Positions 12,368 through 24,690 of a DNA stretch of 64,000 nucleotides are shown one piece after another. The DNA comes from Mermis nigrescens (taxonomy: Eukaryota > Nematoda > Enoplea > Mermithida > Mermithidae). Under the pieces are notes generated by a model. That model ran no database searches and was not told the DNA's origin. It worked only from the letters and a program-made list of their open reading frames with translations. Both the position numbers and the translations under genes were made by a program. The stretch lies in NCBI GenBank assembly GCA_036768485.1, contig JAVLUZ010000340.1:8112925-8176924 (forward strand), read 5' to 3'. The stretch's first letter is position 1. Every line of letters begins with the position of its first letter.

Positions 12368-13030
12368 ATTTTAATTAGAATTGGCATGTTCGGTATGTGA
12401 TTGGTGAATCGAATGAGATGGAGTCAAAGGTTTTTTCTTCCCGGAGGCGTTTGTAAAGTTTTCTTACACCAGCCATTTTTACGTATCAAAACGTCCAAAA
12501 ATATAATGTTGGGTAAGAAAAATTTGACTATCTACTGAAATTTCCGCGAGAAGTAAACTTTTCGAATTTAACCTTTTTTTGAGATCGAAAGATGGGTTTT
12601 CACTTACTATGGGTAGGAGGTAACCAATGTGAAATAGCGAAAAAATATATGTAAGGCTGAGCCTAAGCAGCTTATTGCGTGTGGACTTAGAGTGAATGTG
12701 GGCAAAAAACCTAGGTGGCAAAATATATCATCGAGGGAAAATAATAGGGAATCATAGCCTGAGGGTCGACGTATATAGAAAAATAATAGCGTCCTCGATG
12801 TCGTCGTCACCAGAGGGTTGACGGAAATAGAAAAAATATTGGCGAAGTTGCCACAATACACAAAAATTTGTCACAAATGCTTACTTAAATGTGCACTGCC
12901 GTGGGCGCAGGAGGATACAATAACAAAGGTGAATGAAACAAAAGACATGTTTAGAAAATCAAAAGCGATGATTTTTGGGTAGAAAAAATAAATTTTAAGA
13001 TGACTGGTCAGGTTGGTTGTAGCTAGCAAC

Positions 13031-13050
13031 CTCAAAGGGGGACTCTCCAG
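13031..13050 (-). other. Probable primer binding site of element A
   Basis: Directly inside the 5' LTR, the minus strand reads CTGGAGAGTCCCCCTTTGAG. A TGG one base after the LTR is the usual start of a tRNA primer binding site (complement of CCA). I could not assign the tRNA. Confidence 0.4.
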
Positions 13051-13424
13051 TGTAAATACAGCTGTTCGCACTGTGTCTACTGATTCAACACAGATACAAA
13101 CATGGCGTGTATTTGCCTTTGGGACTTACTTAGGTAACTTAAGTGCTCTCAGCGCAGGTCAGGTTCACAAGATTGCTAGGCAATTCTAAACCCGTTGACC
13201 CTTGTAGACCTACAGCTTCAACTCCCTTGGTCCTAATATTGCTGACCGCTTCTATCGGGAGTTTCAGCAGCTATGCCCTAAATCCTAACACTTGTACCTA
13301 CCTAAATCCCAGAATACTTGCAAGGTCAGTTGACCTATCTCAACCCAACTCAAGTTGATAATTTAACTTATTTTCAAACCAATAATTGCTGTCTTGAAAT
13401 AATTTGGTTCCTAATTTGTGTAAT
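13051..13424 (-). repeat. 5' LTR of element A (inner part)
   Basis: Very similar to 1141-1380 plus 2625-2755 of the left LTR: same end TGTAAATACAGCTGTTCGCA, same CCTAATATTGCTGACC and AGGTCAGTTGACCT (13323-13336) blocks. It stops abruptly at 13424, where a second LTR-type end begins, so the outer part has been replaced or interrupted. Confidence 0.75.
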
Positions 13425-13426
13425 GT

Positions 13427-14262
13427 AAATGTAGGCGTCCGCACTGTACCTACTGAATCAGCACAGATACGGACAGCACTAACATTTGCCTTTGGAGGAG
13501 TTACTTATGTAGGTACCTAGACTGCTTTTCAGCGCTGGTTCCAATCGCGTAGTTGCTAACAACTTCGATCTTCTGAAACCTTGTAGACCTAGGGCTTTGA
13601 CTCCCTCAGTCCTAATATTGCTGACTGCACTTTTTGTCGGGAGTCTTAGCAGCTACGCCTAGATCCTTCAAGTACCTACCTAGATCCCGGAATTGCCGCA
13701 AGGTCAGTTGACCTATCTCAACCCTGCTCAAGTTGATAAATTAACTTGTTTTCAAAGTTTACACTTGATTCGAAATGTTTTGGTTCCTAATACTGCGTTA
13801 GCACAATGAAGTTTGAAAACAACACCAATGAGCTCTAGACTGATCAGCCATCATAGATAATTAAATAATGTTTTTGACCAATTTAAGGTTAAGAAAAGAA
13901 TATTGACTTTTGAAACGAAATAAATAACTGAAAACTATTTACCTCATCCTCTCCACCAAAATCACAGAAATCCTCGACGTGTCGGGGCACGGCCTATCAC
14001 ACCCTCGATATAATTCACCCCTGGGTGGATTTTATAATTTTATTCAATAATGTACACACGGCAGATGCCGGGTACAAAAACAATATCGCTAAATGATAAA
14101 ATAAGCCAAACGACTAATTCGTCAAAACGCAACTAGCTAACATCATATCAATGGATCAATACAGTAAAACGAAAGTTTAAGTCAAATTAACATTAGACAA
14201 GATTACTTTTAATTCAAATCGAATCTTCTAGAATACGATATGCGGTAACAAGTAAGTAGAAT
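13427..14262 (-). repeat. Second LTR of a related family variant, truncated
   Basis: It starts with TGTAAATGTAGGCGTCCGCA, the complement of the LTR end in element B (CCTACATTTACA, 57204-57215). It repeats the LTR landmarks CCTAATATTGCTGACTGCA and AGGTCAGTTGACCT (13701-13714), then the TTAAATAATG and ACAGTAAAACG blocks of the left LTR. It ends at a poly-C tract at 14270. It is a distinct, more diverged LTR abutting the element A LTR; a solo LTR or the remains of a tandem pair are both possible. Confidence 0.6.
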
Positions 14263-16806
14263 AGAGACCCCCCCCCCCCGCAAGCGTTTTTCGCAGGGCC
14301 GTTCTATCCTTAAGCATTACAGGTTGGCCGCCCCGCATTTTTCGCAGGCGTCAGCTGGCCCAAAGGTCCGCCTTTGGCTACCTTCGGGAAAAGAAAAAAG
14401 TATGGGTCACTGAGGGTCGAACCGCGAACAAAGCAAACTCATAGGCGTAGCCAGAGTTTTTTCCTAGGGTAGGCACCATACTAAGAAATTTTTGACGTCA
14501 AACTTCGCGAGAAACATTAGGAGCAATACAAAAACGAATATGATTTTGCGTTTCTGGTCGAGCTAAATGCAATGGTGGAAAAAATGAGAAAACTAAACTG
14601 TTATATGCCTTAATACAAAAGCTATTGTTTAAAGTGCTCGTCAGACTGATTTTCAGTACCCAGTGCATGCTCATAATGCTTTAGATTATGCACCGATTAA
14701 CTCGATTAACTTTAAATGCTTGAATCGCGCGTTTGGGGCTAAATATAGATATAGTAAGTACTAAATTCGGTGCGAAGCGCCTGAAATGTTTTTAGAATTT
14801 TGACTGAAAAATAAGTTAAAAGAAGTTGAAGTTAATACATTTTTGCCTGGGAAGTCTCACATGTTAGAAGGTTGCAATGACCAAGATCCTCATTTGCACC
14901 ACCAAACTTTGATTGCTTTTTGTAACCTCTAATATTTATTAGCGTATCAACGGATCTCTGACATTAAATTGTAGCAAGAATTTATGAATGAAAAATTCAG
15001 TTCAGTACACAGAATGTACTGATAACACTTCTGGAGCATATGGGTGGTGTAAAACTCGCAAAAAGTCTAAAAAACATGCTAAAAATTAATCTTGAGGGCC
15101 ATCGATATTTCAGAATCTAACGGATTCTGGAGGGTACAAACCTCCCCAAACCCATCTCCTCAGCGCTAAAATCTCAATAAGTTCAGCAAATCTTTGTTCT
15201 GAATTCAGCCTAAAAATAACCAAAGCTGGTCATCGAAATTTATAATTTTTTCTACTCTAGTATACCACTACTTAATGTTTAGCTCTAAATATACAATACT
15301 GATTTAATAATAGTCGGAGTGCGAAGCGTAAAAAATTATCATTTTTTCAGCTGATATTTCACTTAAATTACTCAGAAAGCCGGAAGAAATTTATTTTATC
15401 AGGAATTGTAAAAAAACAGTGATAGGCGCCAGCGCCAAAACGTTTGCATGTTTTTGCTATTCTAAGCTTACATCGGGGCTCTAACAATGTGCAGCGCATA
15501 CCAACGTATCTGCTGCTTAAAAAATTTTCCAAAACGTGGTTTGAGGCGGTGTCGTTTTTAGTTTAAAATGAATAATTTTGAAGGTTTTATAACTTTTCCG
15601 AGAGGACTAGAAGAATTCAGTACGGGAGACTTAGGAGACTTAGATCATCAGAAAGAGCAATTTTCTAGCTACATATTTACTGAAAAAATTTTGAAACGCG
15701 TTGTAGCCTTAAAGAATGATAGATGAAAACATCAAAAAGTATAGCATTTTTCCAACATAGCGGCCTCCATTGCGACCATATTGAAAAACTTTTGGCTTTC
15801 CAAAATGGGCTTAAACATTGAATGGGGCAGTCATATTGCAAAGAAACTAAATTGAGATTGCAGGATGAACTTTTTAGAAACATAAAAAACAAAAAGGGGG
15901 CGAAATTTAGAGCCCAAGAATATCTAACTATTTTGCTAGTTTTTAAAACAAAACAAAACCTGTATACAGTAGGACCATGCAAAGTTTGAAAAGTTTCTAG
16001 AGCATAGCATACTGTAGGCATAAGCTTCATTAGCACAACTTTTTGTGGCAATATAATTTCATTTTGAAATAATCTTCTCAAAAAATTGCGTTTTATTTAA
16101 ACCTATTAAGTGGTTCTTTGTCTTAATCTTAAAAATAGCCATTTGTTTTATCAGCATTTTTCGATGGTGAGGATGTTTACTGCCTCCGCCCGTACTTACA
16201 CTGTAAGGTGCGTAATATCATCTCATTTGCGTTACTTTTCCTGAAAGCCCAATGAATGGAGATTATTCATTGTTCTTAATTTTTGTATGATTATCAATGG
16301 ATCAAAAGTTGAAAGCATACGTAAATTGCAACAAATTTTTAAGTTTGTGTGAAAATGCCTTGCTATGTACAAGCCTTCACCTCACTCCCTCGATTCGCGT
16401 CTGGGCTGCAGGGTTTCCATAAGATCAGATCACTGTTTTCTTTGTATGATATTGGCTACTCTGTTCTTCCAAACAAAGTTCAAAATTTTATGGTAATTTT
16501 GTGTGAAGAGATTAAATATGCTGTATCATTTCATCTTTTGAGGCAGAAATCTTTGCGTCGTAAAAATCCTGAAATCATAAAAATGGCCGGCTGTGTGGAT
16601 AAGAATAGCCGAATTCTCCTATATTCACGAAAGATTAACATACAAAAGTCTATCATAAAAATTGCCTCAGAAGGCCAAAAAATTACCTATATTAGCATGA
16701 TAGGCACCTAATTGAATCTATAGCACTACCAGACAATGAATTTATTCTTATGGTCATTTATAAAATTCGATGAATTACCTGAATGATTCAGATTCTGAGT
16801 CATGAC
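14263..16806. repeat. Repeat-derived DNA without a recognised gene
   Basis: It begins with a poly-C run (14270-14279). A segment containing ATAGGCGTAGCCAG (about 14442) has its complement near 795, and the hairpin CGGTGCGAAGCGCCTG (14768-14783) and its weaker copy (about 15314-15328) recur elsewhere. A stretch near 15190-15210 resembles 130-155. Two moderate open frames (15677-16081 minus, 16349-16711 plus) show no family motif and I do not call them genes. Confidence 0.35.
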
Positions 16807-17316
16807 CATACGTGACGGACAGCAAGAAAATTCTGGGGGGTCCAAGATTTTTTGAAGGTCAAAAAATGGCCTTAAAAATGGTGGTATGGCGATAAAAACA
16901 CCATTTTTCGACGTTTCTCATCAAGCACTATCCATTGGCATCAAAAAATTGCGAAAAAAACGAAAAAAATTTTCAAAAATTGAATTCTGGGGGCTTTTGA
17001 TTTCTGGGGGGGTCTTTTGGTTTCTGGGGGGTCCAGACCATAGGTGGGCAGCACCAAAATTCTGGGGGGGTGGAAAAATTTCTGGGGGGGGGGGTGAAAA
17101 AATTTTTAAAGGTCAAAAATGGCCTTAAAAATGGTGGTATGGCGAAAAAACACCATTTTTCGACGTTTCTCATCAAGCTCTATCCAATGGCATCAAAAAA
17201 TTGCTAAAAAAGCAAAAAATTTTTTTTCTGGGGGTATTTTAATTTCTGGGGGGGTGCATACCCCCCAAACCCCCCTACGCCCATGTGTGGTCCAGACCCC
17301 CCCACGCCCATGTGTG
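16807..17316 (+). mobile_element. G-rich MITE copy 2, carrying a nested copy
   Basis: It starts CATACGTGAC and ends GCCCATGTGTG, flanked by an exact 8-bp duplication GTCATGAC (16799-16806 and 17317-17324). A second copy of the same MITE (17039-17289) has inserted near its 3' end, so only about 19 bases of the outer copy follow the inner one. Orientation plus is defined by the CATACGTGGGC end. Confidence 0.85.
17039..17289 (+). mobile_element. G-rich MITE copy 3, nested in copy 2
   Basis: It starts CATAGGTGGGC and ends GCCCATGTGTG, flanked by an exact 8-bp duplication GTCCAGAC (17031-17038 and 17290-17297). It belongs to a variant whose left part reads CAGCACCAAAATTCTGG instead of CAGCAAGAAAATTCTGG. 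Confidence 0.9.
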
Positions 17317-17446
17317 GTCATGACTCAAGCTATTTGGCTGCATAAAAAATCGGCTGAACTCGCATCACATTTCATATGGTTCCCAGCTAACATTCATAAG
17401 AGCAAACCATTTACAGAATGTCACATTCCACCTTGCGCCTAACACT

Positions 17447-17977
17447 CACACATGGGCGTTGGGGGGGGGGGTCTGGGGGTCTGGATTACCCCAGAAACCA
17501 AAAGACCCCCCAGAAATCAAAAGACCCCCCCCCAGAAATCAATTTTAAAAAATTTTTTCGTTTTTTTCGCAATTTTTTGATGCCAATGGATAGTGCTTGA
17601 TGAGAAACGTCGAAAAATGGTGTTTTATCGCCATATCACCATAGGTGGGCAGCACCAAAATTCTGGGGGGGTAAAAAATTTCTGGGGGGGTGAAAAAATT
17701 TTTAAAGGTCAAAAATGGCCTTAAAAATGGTGGTGTGGCGAAAAAATACCATTTTTCGACGTTTCTCATCAAGCTCTATCCAATGGCATCAAAAAATTGC
17801 TAAAAAGCAAAAAAAAATTTTTCTGGGGAGGGGGTATTTCGATTTCTGGGGGGGGGTATTTCAACTTCTGGGGGGTGCATACCCCCCAAACCCCACGCCC
17901 ATGTGTCCATATCACCATTTTTAGGCCATTTTTTGGCCTACAAAACCTGACCCCCAAATTTCTTGCTGCCCACGTAT
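17447..17977 (-). mobile_element. G-rich MITE copy 4, inverted, carrying a nested copy
   Basis: It runs from CACACATGGGCG to GCCCACGTAT, the reverse of the family orientation. The flanking octamers (CTAACACT and CTCCGCTG) do not match well, so either an end or the duplication has decayed. Another copy (17640-17907) lies inside it. Confidence 0.7.
17640..17907 (+). mobile_element. G-rich MITE copy 5, nested in copy 4
   Basis: It starts CATAGGTGGGC and ends GCCCATGTGTC, flanked by an exact 8-bp duplication CATATCAC (17632-17639 and 17908-17915). This second self-nesting event is of the same variant as copy 3. Confidence 0.85.
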
Positions 17978-18051
17978 CTCCGCTGACTTCATTAAAAGAA
18001 TGTCATATTGAAACCAGAACTTTTCTTTCATAATTTTTCTAGGGTAGGCTT

Positions 18052-18175
18052 CACACATGGGCGTGGGGGGGTCTGGGGGGTATGCATCCCCCCAGAGGTT
18101 GAAATACCCCTCCAGAATTCAAATTTTGAAAATTTTTCTTGCTTTTTCAGCGATTTTTCGATGCCATTGGATAGT
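18052..18175 (-). mobile_element. G-rich MITE copy 6, truncated
   Basis: It begins CACACATGGGCGTGG and is followed by G runs and the inverted AT-rich core, but breaks off at GCCATTGGATAG, before the remaining half of the element. A short (TAG)n tract follows. Confidence 0.65.
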
Positions 18176-19121
18176 AGTAGTAGTATAGCCTGTCACTCTG
18201 GCGTGTAACGTTATAACTAGGGATCGACCGGAGCTCCGGCTCCGGCTCCGGCCTCCGGCTCCTCCGGCCATTTTTTAGTCCTCCGGCCTCCGGCGGCCGG
18301 AGGTACAAAAAAGGGGCCGGAGGCCGGAGGTTTTTTGAACCAAATCCTTCAATGCTTTAACGCTCTTCTTTTCTTTTGAAGCTTAGCACTCAGATTGCCT
18401 ATTTTGTGAATTTGTACAAACACAGATTCAATAAGTAAAGCTGTGAATGTGAACACTAATGTGGCATTGTGAATGCACCATTGGTGAAATATTATATCAT
18501 ATATTTTGCTTAATGATGAACGAGAATATTTCAGATTGCAAAGCGAGCTGAGTCCGCATTAATTCAGCGCACAAATGGATATAAATCTCTTTCGATCTCT
18601 CGAGTGACAGAATAACAAAGTTGGTGCAAGGTAGTCTGCTCACTTACTTTTTGAGCTATTACAGATTGCAGATATAAGTACATACAGACACATTGCTAAG
18701 CTCTTTATGCTATGTTTATTTGGGTACTTTTCGAGTATAAGTGCATACAGACAATAAGGGCAAGCGAGAAAGCGGTGAGATTGGAGCTAAAAATAGAAAT
18801 ATGCTAATTAAATGATTTTTTCGATTACCCAACCGCCGCTGCCAGACCAGTCATTTGAGAACATGTGTAATAGGTGAGGAGAGAACTAGTAGAACGTTAT
18901 TGCATGTTAGTCTTCTTGATTTTCGCATAGCTCGATTAAATAGGTACATTATGGAATGAATGATAAATTTGATATGTTATGTAATTTGCGTTGAAAACCA
19001 ACCTGATTCACTGATATATCTACATTGCGCACGTTTATCAATTTTCGGAAGTGGCTTGACTAGCAACAGATTACAGAACTAATTTCTTTTCCATTTTAGA
19101 ATTTACTTTTACTTATTACCT

Positions 19122-22100
19122 ATGTCGATTGTTTGGGAATTCTTTCAAATTTCGAATGATGATGCATCAAAGGCAAGGTGCTCAATTTGCGGAAACACGT
19201 ACAGCCGCGGCTCTGGTGCTGCAAAATCATTCAGCACGTCCAACTTGATGGATCACTTGAAGGCCAAGCACTCGACTCAATTAGATGCAGCACAAGAACA
19301 TTTGCAGAAGGAGAAAGAAAAAACGAAGAAAGATAACGAGGTAAATATAAATGATGAGAAAAGGAATAACGATAAGATTATGAAAATTAATAATTACAAT
19401 ACAATAAAAATCAATTAATGTATTCAGTGATAAACAAAAGGAACTTAACAGATTATCTATTGAGAAAGATAGTTATAGAATGCAGGCATATAATTTTTAA
19501 AAATAATTATTCCAAAAAATGAATTTTTTAGGAATAAAAAAATTAGAAACAAAAGCATACTTTGGATTAGCGCTTATGTTCTACAAGAATCCAGAAAAAA
19601 CGAGTAAAAAAGTATGTAGATGCACTTATTTTAATTTCCAGATTTGAAAAATTAAGCTTTATTTAGAGCATATTTAAAAATGACACGCATACACACACAC
19701 ACCCACACATACACACACACACACAAACGTCGTAAGTATCGACACACATGGCTCGAAATTTTGAGGGGGAAACGGTCTTTTTCAGGGTAAAGGGTGGACT
19801 GACTCCAATTTTTCGCCAAAAACGACTAAAAACATCAAAAAGTTCCAATTTTTTTGAATATCGAGGGTCAAATATTTCCTGACTTTGGGAGTATTGGGGG
19901 TTGGCAGGCATATTTTGGGAGGAAGATCACCACACCCCCTCGTAATGAATGAATATCAGTGTTTGTATAGCAATTACTTGATTTCTGTTTTTTCAGAAAA
20001 GAAGTATTCACGAGTTAAACGACTTAACCGACGATGTGGACAATAATTTGGTAACAAAGCAGTCAAAAGTAGACGACTTTTTTAAGACTGGGCAGAAATT
20101 TGCAGCGAATAATCAGGTGCAACAGAAGCTGTCATTCGAATTGGCCGAGTGGATTTTTAGCGCAGGACTACCTTATACTACTGTTGAAGATGAACGTTTC
20201 CGAGTCTTGATGGAGAACCTAAATCCGAAGTTCCGCGTCCCTACCGAGGCCCAATTGCGAAGAAACTTAATGCCCGAAATTTATTCTCGCATTAAACTGA
20301 AACTAATTGAGCTACTTGCGAATCAGATGGACGTATGCTCGCTTACGACGGATATGTGGACGTCTTCAGCGATGGATGCTTATATGTCGCTTACTGTGCA
20401 TTATATTGACAAGAAAACATGGGAGCGAAAAGTGGCTATTCTTGAATGTATTCCTTTTCCTGAAAAACACTCAGCCGAGAATCTCGCAATTTCGATCAAA
20501 AAGATTTTAAACGAATTTAAAATTAAAAAAGTTCACCTGGTGGTACGAGACAATGGTCTGAATGTAGTTAATGGGGTGAAGCTTGCGGGGCTAAATGCAG
20601 TAGGTTGCTTTTTGCATGCTTTGCATTTAGTTGTGCGGAATAGCCTCGACTGCCAGAGAGCTGTACTCGACTTAATAGCAAAAGTATATAAAAATAGCAT
20701 GTTTATACATTCGTTCTGCATCATTAGAAAATATTAGCATGTTCCTCAGGCATGGGGAGTGGTTGTCTATTTACGGAGAATTCTATTTAAATTATTAAAA
20801 TTAAAATTTTCCAAATTCAGTATGGAGTAATTCTGAAATTTTTATAAAAGATTCACTAATTTTCAAATTTCATTGTTTCACTACTTATCTATGATAAAGA
20901 TAACAAAGATTAATAAAACAAGCCAAATAAGCTACTCCGATCTTCTAAAACTATGAATTACTAATCTGGATAGTATGTACCGCTGCAAGCTCACTTTAAT
21001 ATTTGTACTTTCTCTGGAACAAATAAACATCACTTTAGGATTAATATTTCCTTCGAATTACACATATTATTATTACGTTAACTGTCATGCATATATTAAT
21101 TATCATTAATATTTCATAGGCTCATTTGAAATGTTTTAGAATGTTAAAAAATTTTAAGGCATCATTTTTCTTTATATAAAATGTTTTCTAGTCTGATCAG
21201 CAGATTTTAAAAGTAAAAAGCAAAATAATGTTGACAGAAAATCAGTTTTAGCATGTTTTTTGTAAAAATGAGGTTCTTTTTCATTTTTTATTAAAAAAAT
21301 CCAACTATAATGATGAAACGCAGGTTCGTAAAATAGCATCAACAATCCGGCATAGTGCTAATGCCAAGCAAACTCTAAAGAATGCGCAAAAGGCCGAAAA
21401 GCTTCCAGAGCATCGGCTGATTATCGATCAACCCACACGATGGTCCAGCACCTATCAAATGCTCGAGCGCTTCCTGTCGCAAAAGAAAGCCATAAAACTG
21501 GCTTGCGTCGAAATTGATAAGCTTACCAACAAAAATTTAGCGAGGCACGAATGGGAACTCCTCGAGAATGTTAGTAAAGAAATAAGAATATGTATAGATT
21601 TGCATGCTATAGCTCCGCACATGAGCGTGGGGGTTTGAGGGAGGTTGTTGAATCACACGAGTTAAAACTTTCCAGATTGTTGTAGACCCTGAAATCCATT
21701 TTTAATAACATTCACCAATTTTACTGATCTTGAGTGACCTCCAGAATTTTCTCGCTGCCCAGCCCACGTATATAGCACTATTTCACGTTATTTATTTATT
21801 ATTACTGTTTATCTTCACTCTTTTTAAACTATTAAGAAAGGATATACAGTGGTGCTTTTTATTCATTGTTCGTTAAATAATTTTTCTAATTAATTTTAGC
21901 TGGTCAAGTTATTGCACATATTTGCGGAAGCAGTAACGAGTTATGAAAAAGAGGACACGTGCATTTCTGAGGAACTGGTGGAGCTGAAGTATGAATCATA
22001 AAATAAATTGTTTTTATTTGCTATTCAAAGAGTTTTATAGGATATTGCTACGAAAGCTAAGAGAGTTTGAAGCCTCGGGTCTTGGAACGCTCAGGGAGGA

Positions 22101-24065
22101 GCTTATTCAGAAAATTGAACAATACTTCTTTGGAAACGATAAGCGTGCACATTTTGAATCAATCGAAAATAAGGAGTTTTATACAGTCGCCACTTTGCTC
22201 GATCCAAGATTTAAAAAAAAGTATTGAATTGAAACTGAAAGAATGTAATAACATGTAACTAACTTATTTGAATGACAAGCAATAATGATTAATCATCGCT
22301 GGCTAAATTATTGTTTTGTGAAAATCAGGTATGCAATTAGAAGCCGACTTTGAAATTAATTCAAAATTAATTACACATATTAATCTCTGAATCGCCAATG
22401 TAGTTTTGTACAATGTAGTATGTACTTATTCAGAATTTTAAATTGTAAAAAAATGAATTTTCAAGTGATTTTCAGGCCTTTTCGTAATCAAGAAATCGCG
22501 GATAAAGCAGAAATACGGTTGGTTACTCTAGTAGCCAATGAAATAACATCTGTGCAAGATGTGGAACTGTTACCAAGCTCAAAACGCAGCTGCTTAGAAA
22601 AAAAGGCACTGGAGCCAGGTTAGAATTAGGAACATGCAATAAGTATGTAGGAAGGAATACTTTGTGAATAAAATACGCAAAATATTGATTGACTATTTCT
22701 GTTTTAAGGGCAAGAATTCTAACTAAAAGCAATTTTAATGATAAGACTATTGAATATAATAGAACATCAATCAACAACACATTGAGAAATTCTAGCTAAA
22801 TAAAACACAATCAAAATCTACTGCCATTGACATGTGTTTGAGGAAAAAATGTATTTAATAATCAATGAGTATATTCTGAATGAACGAGTAGAGGAGAAGG
22901 CACAAATTACATACAGTTTTTAAGACTATGGCGATTTGTACGTACGGATGGATGAAGGCACACTTATTATCCTGGGGTTAGCAAAAATCTTAAATTTTTC
23001 CATTTTCACTCATATTTAAATCCAAGCTTCATTCATATATTCTAAGACTATTGATCACTGTCAGAAAATCACATTAATTTTGCAAATGAGAGCTTTACTT
23101 TGTATCATCTTATTGATTGTTGTTGCATTCTTTCTGAACTCAAATAAACTCTATTAAGTCGTTATGCTGCAATCGATAGTTCGTCCGAAGATAGTGGTAC
23201 CGAAAATGGCAATAAGACAAAGACTCAATCGGGATCGGCCTACGAAATTGCAAAAGCCATGGTGTCGGATTACTTAGCAGAAAAACGAATTGATGTGGAT
23301 GAATCGCCCCTTCCGTACTGGAAATCGCAAGTGGAGAAGAGACCCGAAATGGCGAAAGTGAGAAATCATAAACAGACATGGATTTAGAGGGAGTGGGTTC
23401 TTGTCGAAGAAGATTTGAGTGCAATAGAGAATAATGCGTATTTTTTGATGGTGGCAAATTGGCAATTTCTAATGACAATCTTTTAATTTTGCCACTGCTT
23501 TGCGCCAAGTATTATTATTTACAAAGAATATTTCTTGACTTTCCTAGAACTTTTAAAACTGCTTTAGTGTTAAAAAGAAAAATAGTTTTAGTGAAGAACA
23601 AAGATTTTTAGTCCATTAGTGCCTTCTGTTTCAAAAATTTCCAATTTATTCCAGATCATCGATAGAATTACTTTTTTCAAACAATAAATCTTATTTCAAA
23701 TAATACTAATTTAGAGAATATGACTATTTACATAATTTATTGAACTGGATAAAAATGACATCGTTTTATATTAGCAAATCAACCCTTGACCTTTCCAGCT
23801 TGCTATGCAATACCTATCCGCGCCAATCAGCTCAGTGACAAGCGAACGTGAATTCAAGACCGCGAGAGATTTGGCTAATGGTAACAGGACCCGGTTATTG
23901 CCAGGCAACGTCCAAAAGCTGCTATTTATCAAACATAATTTAAAGGCAGTTGGATTCAACACCTATCGTTTGAAGAGCGAAGCAGTTGAGCCTTACAAAT
24001 CGGACAGTGACAGTGCTTCGTCTGATATGGAAATGGAAGATGAAGAAATCGCTGATGACAATTAA
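19122..24065 (+). CDS. hAT transposase, eight exons
   Basis: Exons read from the sequence: 19122-19340, 19997-20683, 21324-21569, 21900-21988, 22041-22220, 22476-22618, about 23159-23357, 23799-24065; about 675 residues. Exon 1 holds a BED zinc finger (CSICGNTY ... LMDHLKAKH, a C2..Hx4H pattern). Exons 2 and 3 carry the RNase H-like core (SLTTDMWTSSAMDAYMSLTV; QPTRWSSTYQMLERFL), exon 5 has ATLLDPRFKKK, and exons 7-8 the dimerisation domain (PLPYWKSQ ... YLSAPISSVTSEREFKTARD). Junction phases fit except exon 6 to 7, where the acceptor is uncertain. The product would cut and reinsert the surrounding element in the nucleus. The acidic tail (about 24000-24060) is typical of ZBED-type transposases. 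Confidence 0.85.
19683..19728. repeat. (AC)n microsatellite in transposase intron 1
   Basis: An imperfect run of CA dinucleotides lies within the 656-base first intron of the hAT transposase gene. Confidence 0.85.
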
Positions 24066-24564
24066 TTGAAAAATAATTAATATGGTTGCAATATTTTAGT
24101 ACATATAAATGCATGGCTAGATAATAAAAATTCACTTCTACAGATCTTTTACTTATCCATGAGCAAGGTATTTATACAAATCTATATACTGTCTGTACAT
24201 CATATGAATTATATTTACGGCTTGTGAAAATTCTAGTTCACTGAAAATTCTAAGTTCAGCTCCGGCCTCCGGCCTCCGGCCTCCGGCTCCGGCTCCGGCC
24301 GGAGCCGGAGGTGACGATGGCCGGAGCTCCGGCTCCGGCCCGGAGGAAAAAATGGACCTCCGGTCGATCCCTAGTTATAACATAGCTATGTTATAAGATA
24401 GGTGGAACTAGGTTCGGGAACTTTTTTCCTGTGTTATAGTATAAGCGGCCATGGTAGGCAGCAGGAAAATGGGGGTTGAAATGTGCGCCCTGAGGGGTTC
24501 CCTGTGTTATAATATAGGCGGGGGTTTGGGTTGCGCCCTGAGTGCGCCTTGGGTTTTTTGCCGG

Positions 24565-24690
24565 AAAATAGTTGTCCCTGGGGGATGGGGGTAGTTCCGG
24601 AACTTTTTGAAAAATTGTCCCTGGGGGATGGGGTAGTTCACGGAACTTTTTTGAAAAGTTGTCCCTGGGGTGGGGTAGTTCGGGAACTTG
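24565..24690 (+). repeat. Tandem repeat with promoter-like palindrome
   Basis: Three adjacent imperfect units of about 50-60 bases each contain GTCCCTGGGG, GGGGTAGTTC and a TTC..GAA palindrome (TTCCGGAA at 24595, TTCACGGAA near 24638, TTCGGGAA at 24679). It lies at the left end of the Polinton-like block. No gene is seen between 24382 and 25409. Confidence 0.6.

Larger units (their letters stand above)
1141..13424 (-). mobile_element. Ty3/gypsy-type LTR element A, decayed, with ORF3
   Basis: On the minus strand the order is 5' LTR (13051-13424 and probably beyond), gag-like remains, protease remnant, integrase, ORF3, polypurine tract and 3' LTR (1141-3469). Both inner and outer LTR ends read TGTAAATACAGCTG on the plus strand (1141 and 13051). 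Reverse transcriptase and RNase H are missing: the reading passes from just after the protease to the region before the integrase. Stops and frameshifts occur throughout, so the copy is dead. It is clearly related to element B at 38703-57228 through integrase, ORF3, splice acceptor, polypurine tract and LTR. A MITE sits inside gag. Confidence 0.8.
18218..24373 (+). mobile_element. Complete hAT transposon (6156 bp)
   Basis: The left end is TAGGGATCGACCGGAG and the right end is its exact reverse complement, CTCCGGTCGATCCCTA. Both are flanked by an exact 8-bp duplication GTTATAAC (18210-18217 and 24374-24381), which fits the hAT preference nTnnnnAn. Subterminal regions on both sides are packed with CCGGAG/CTCCGG hexamers, probably transposase binding sites. 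Inside is a multi-exon transposase with BED finger and C-terminal dimerisation domain, with no in-frame stop in the exons I could define. It may be autonomous. Confidence 0.93.

Noticed and set aside
15677..16081. 134-residue minus-strand open frame
   Set aside because: No family motif, very Phe/Leu-rich as expected from AT-rich DNA, and located in repeat-derived sequence.
16349..16711. 120-residue plus-strand open frame
   Set aside because: It has a real ATG but no recognisable domain, promoter or neighbour, so it cannot be separated from chance.
17119..17442. Open frames rich in Pro/Gly in the MITE cluster
   Set aside because: They arise from G and C runs of the MITE and recur wherever the MITE does.
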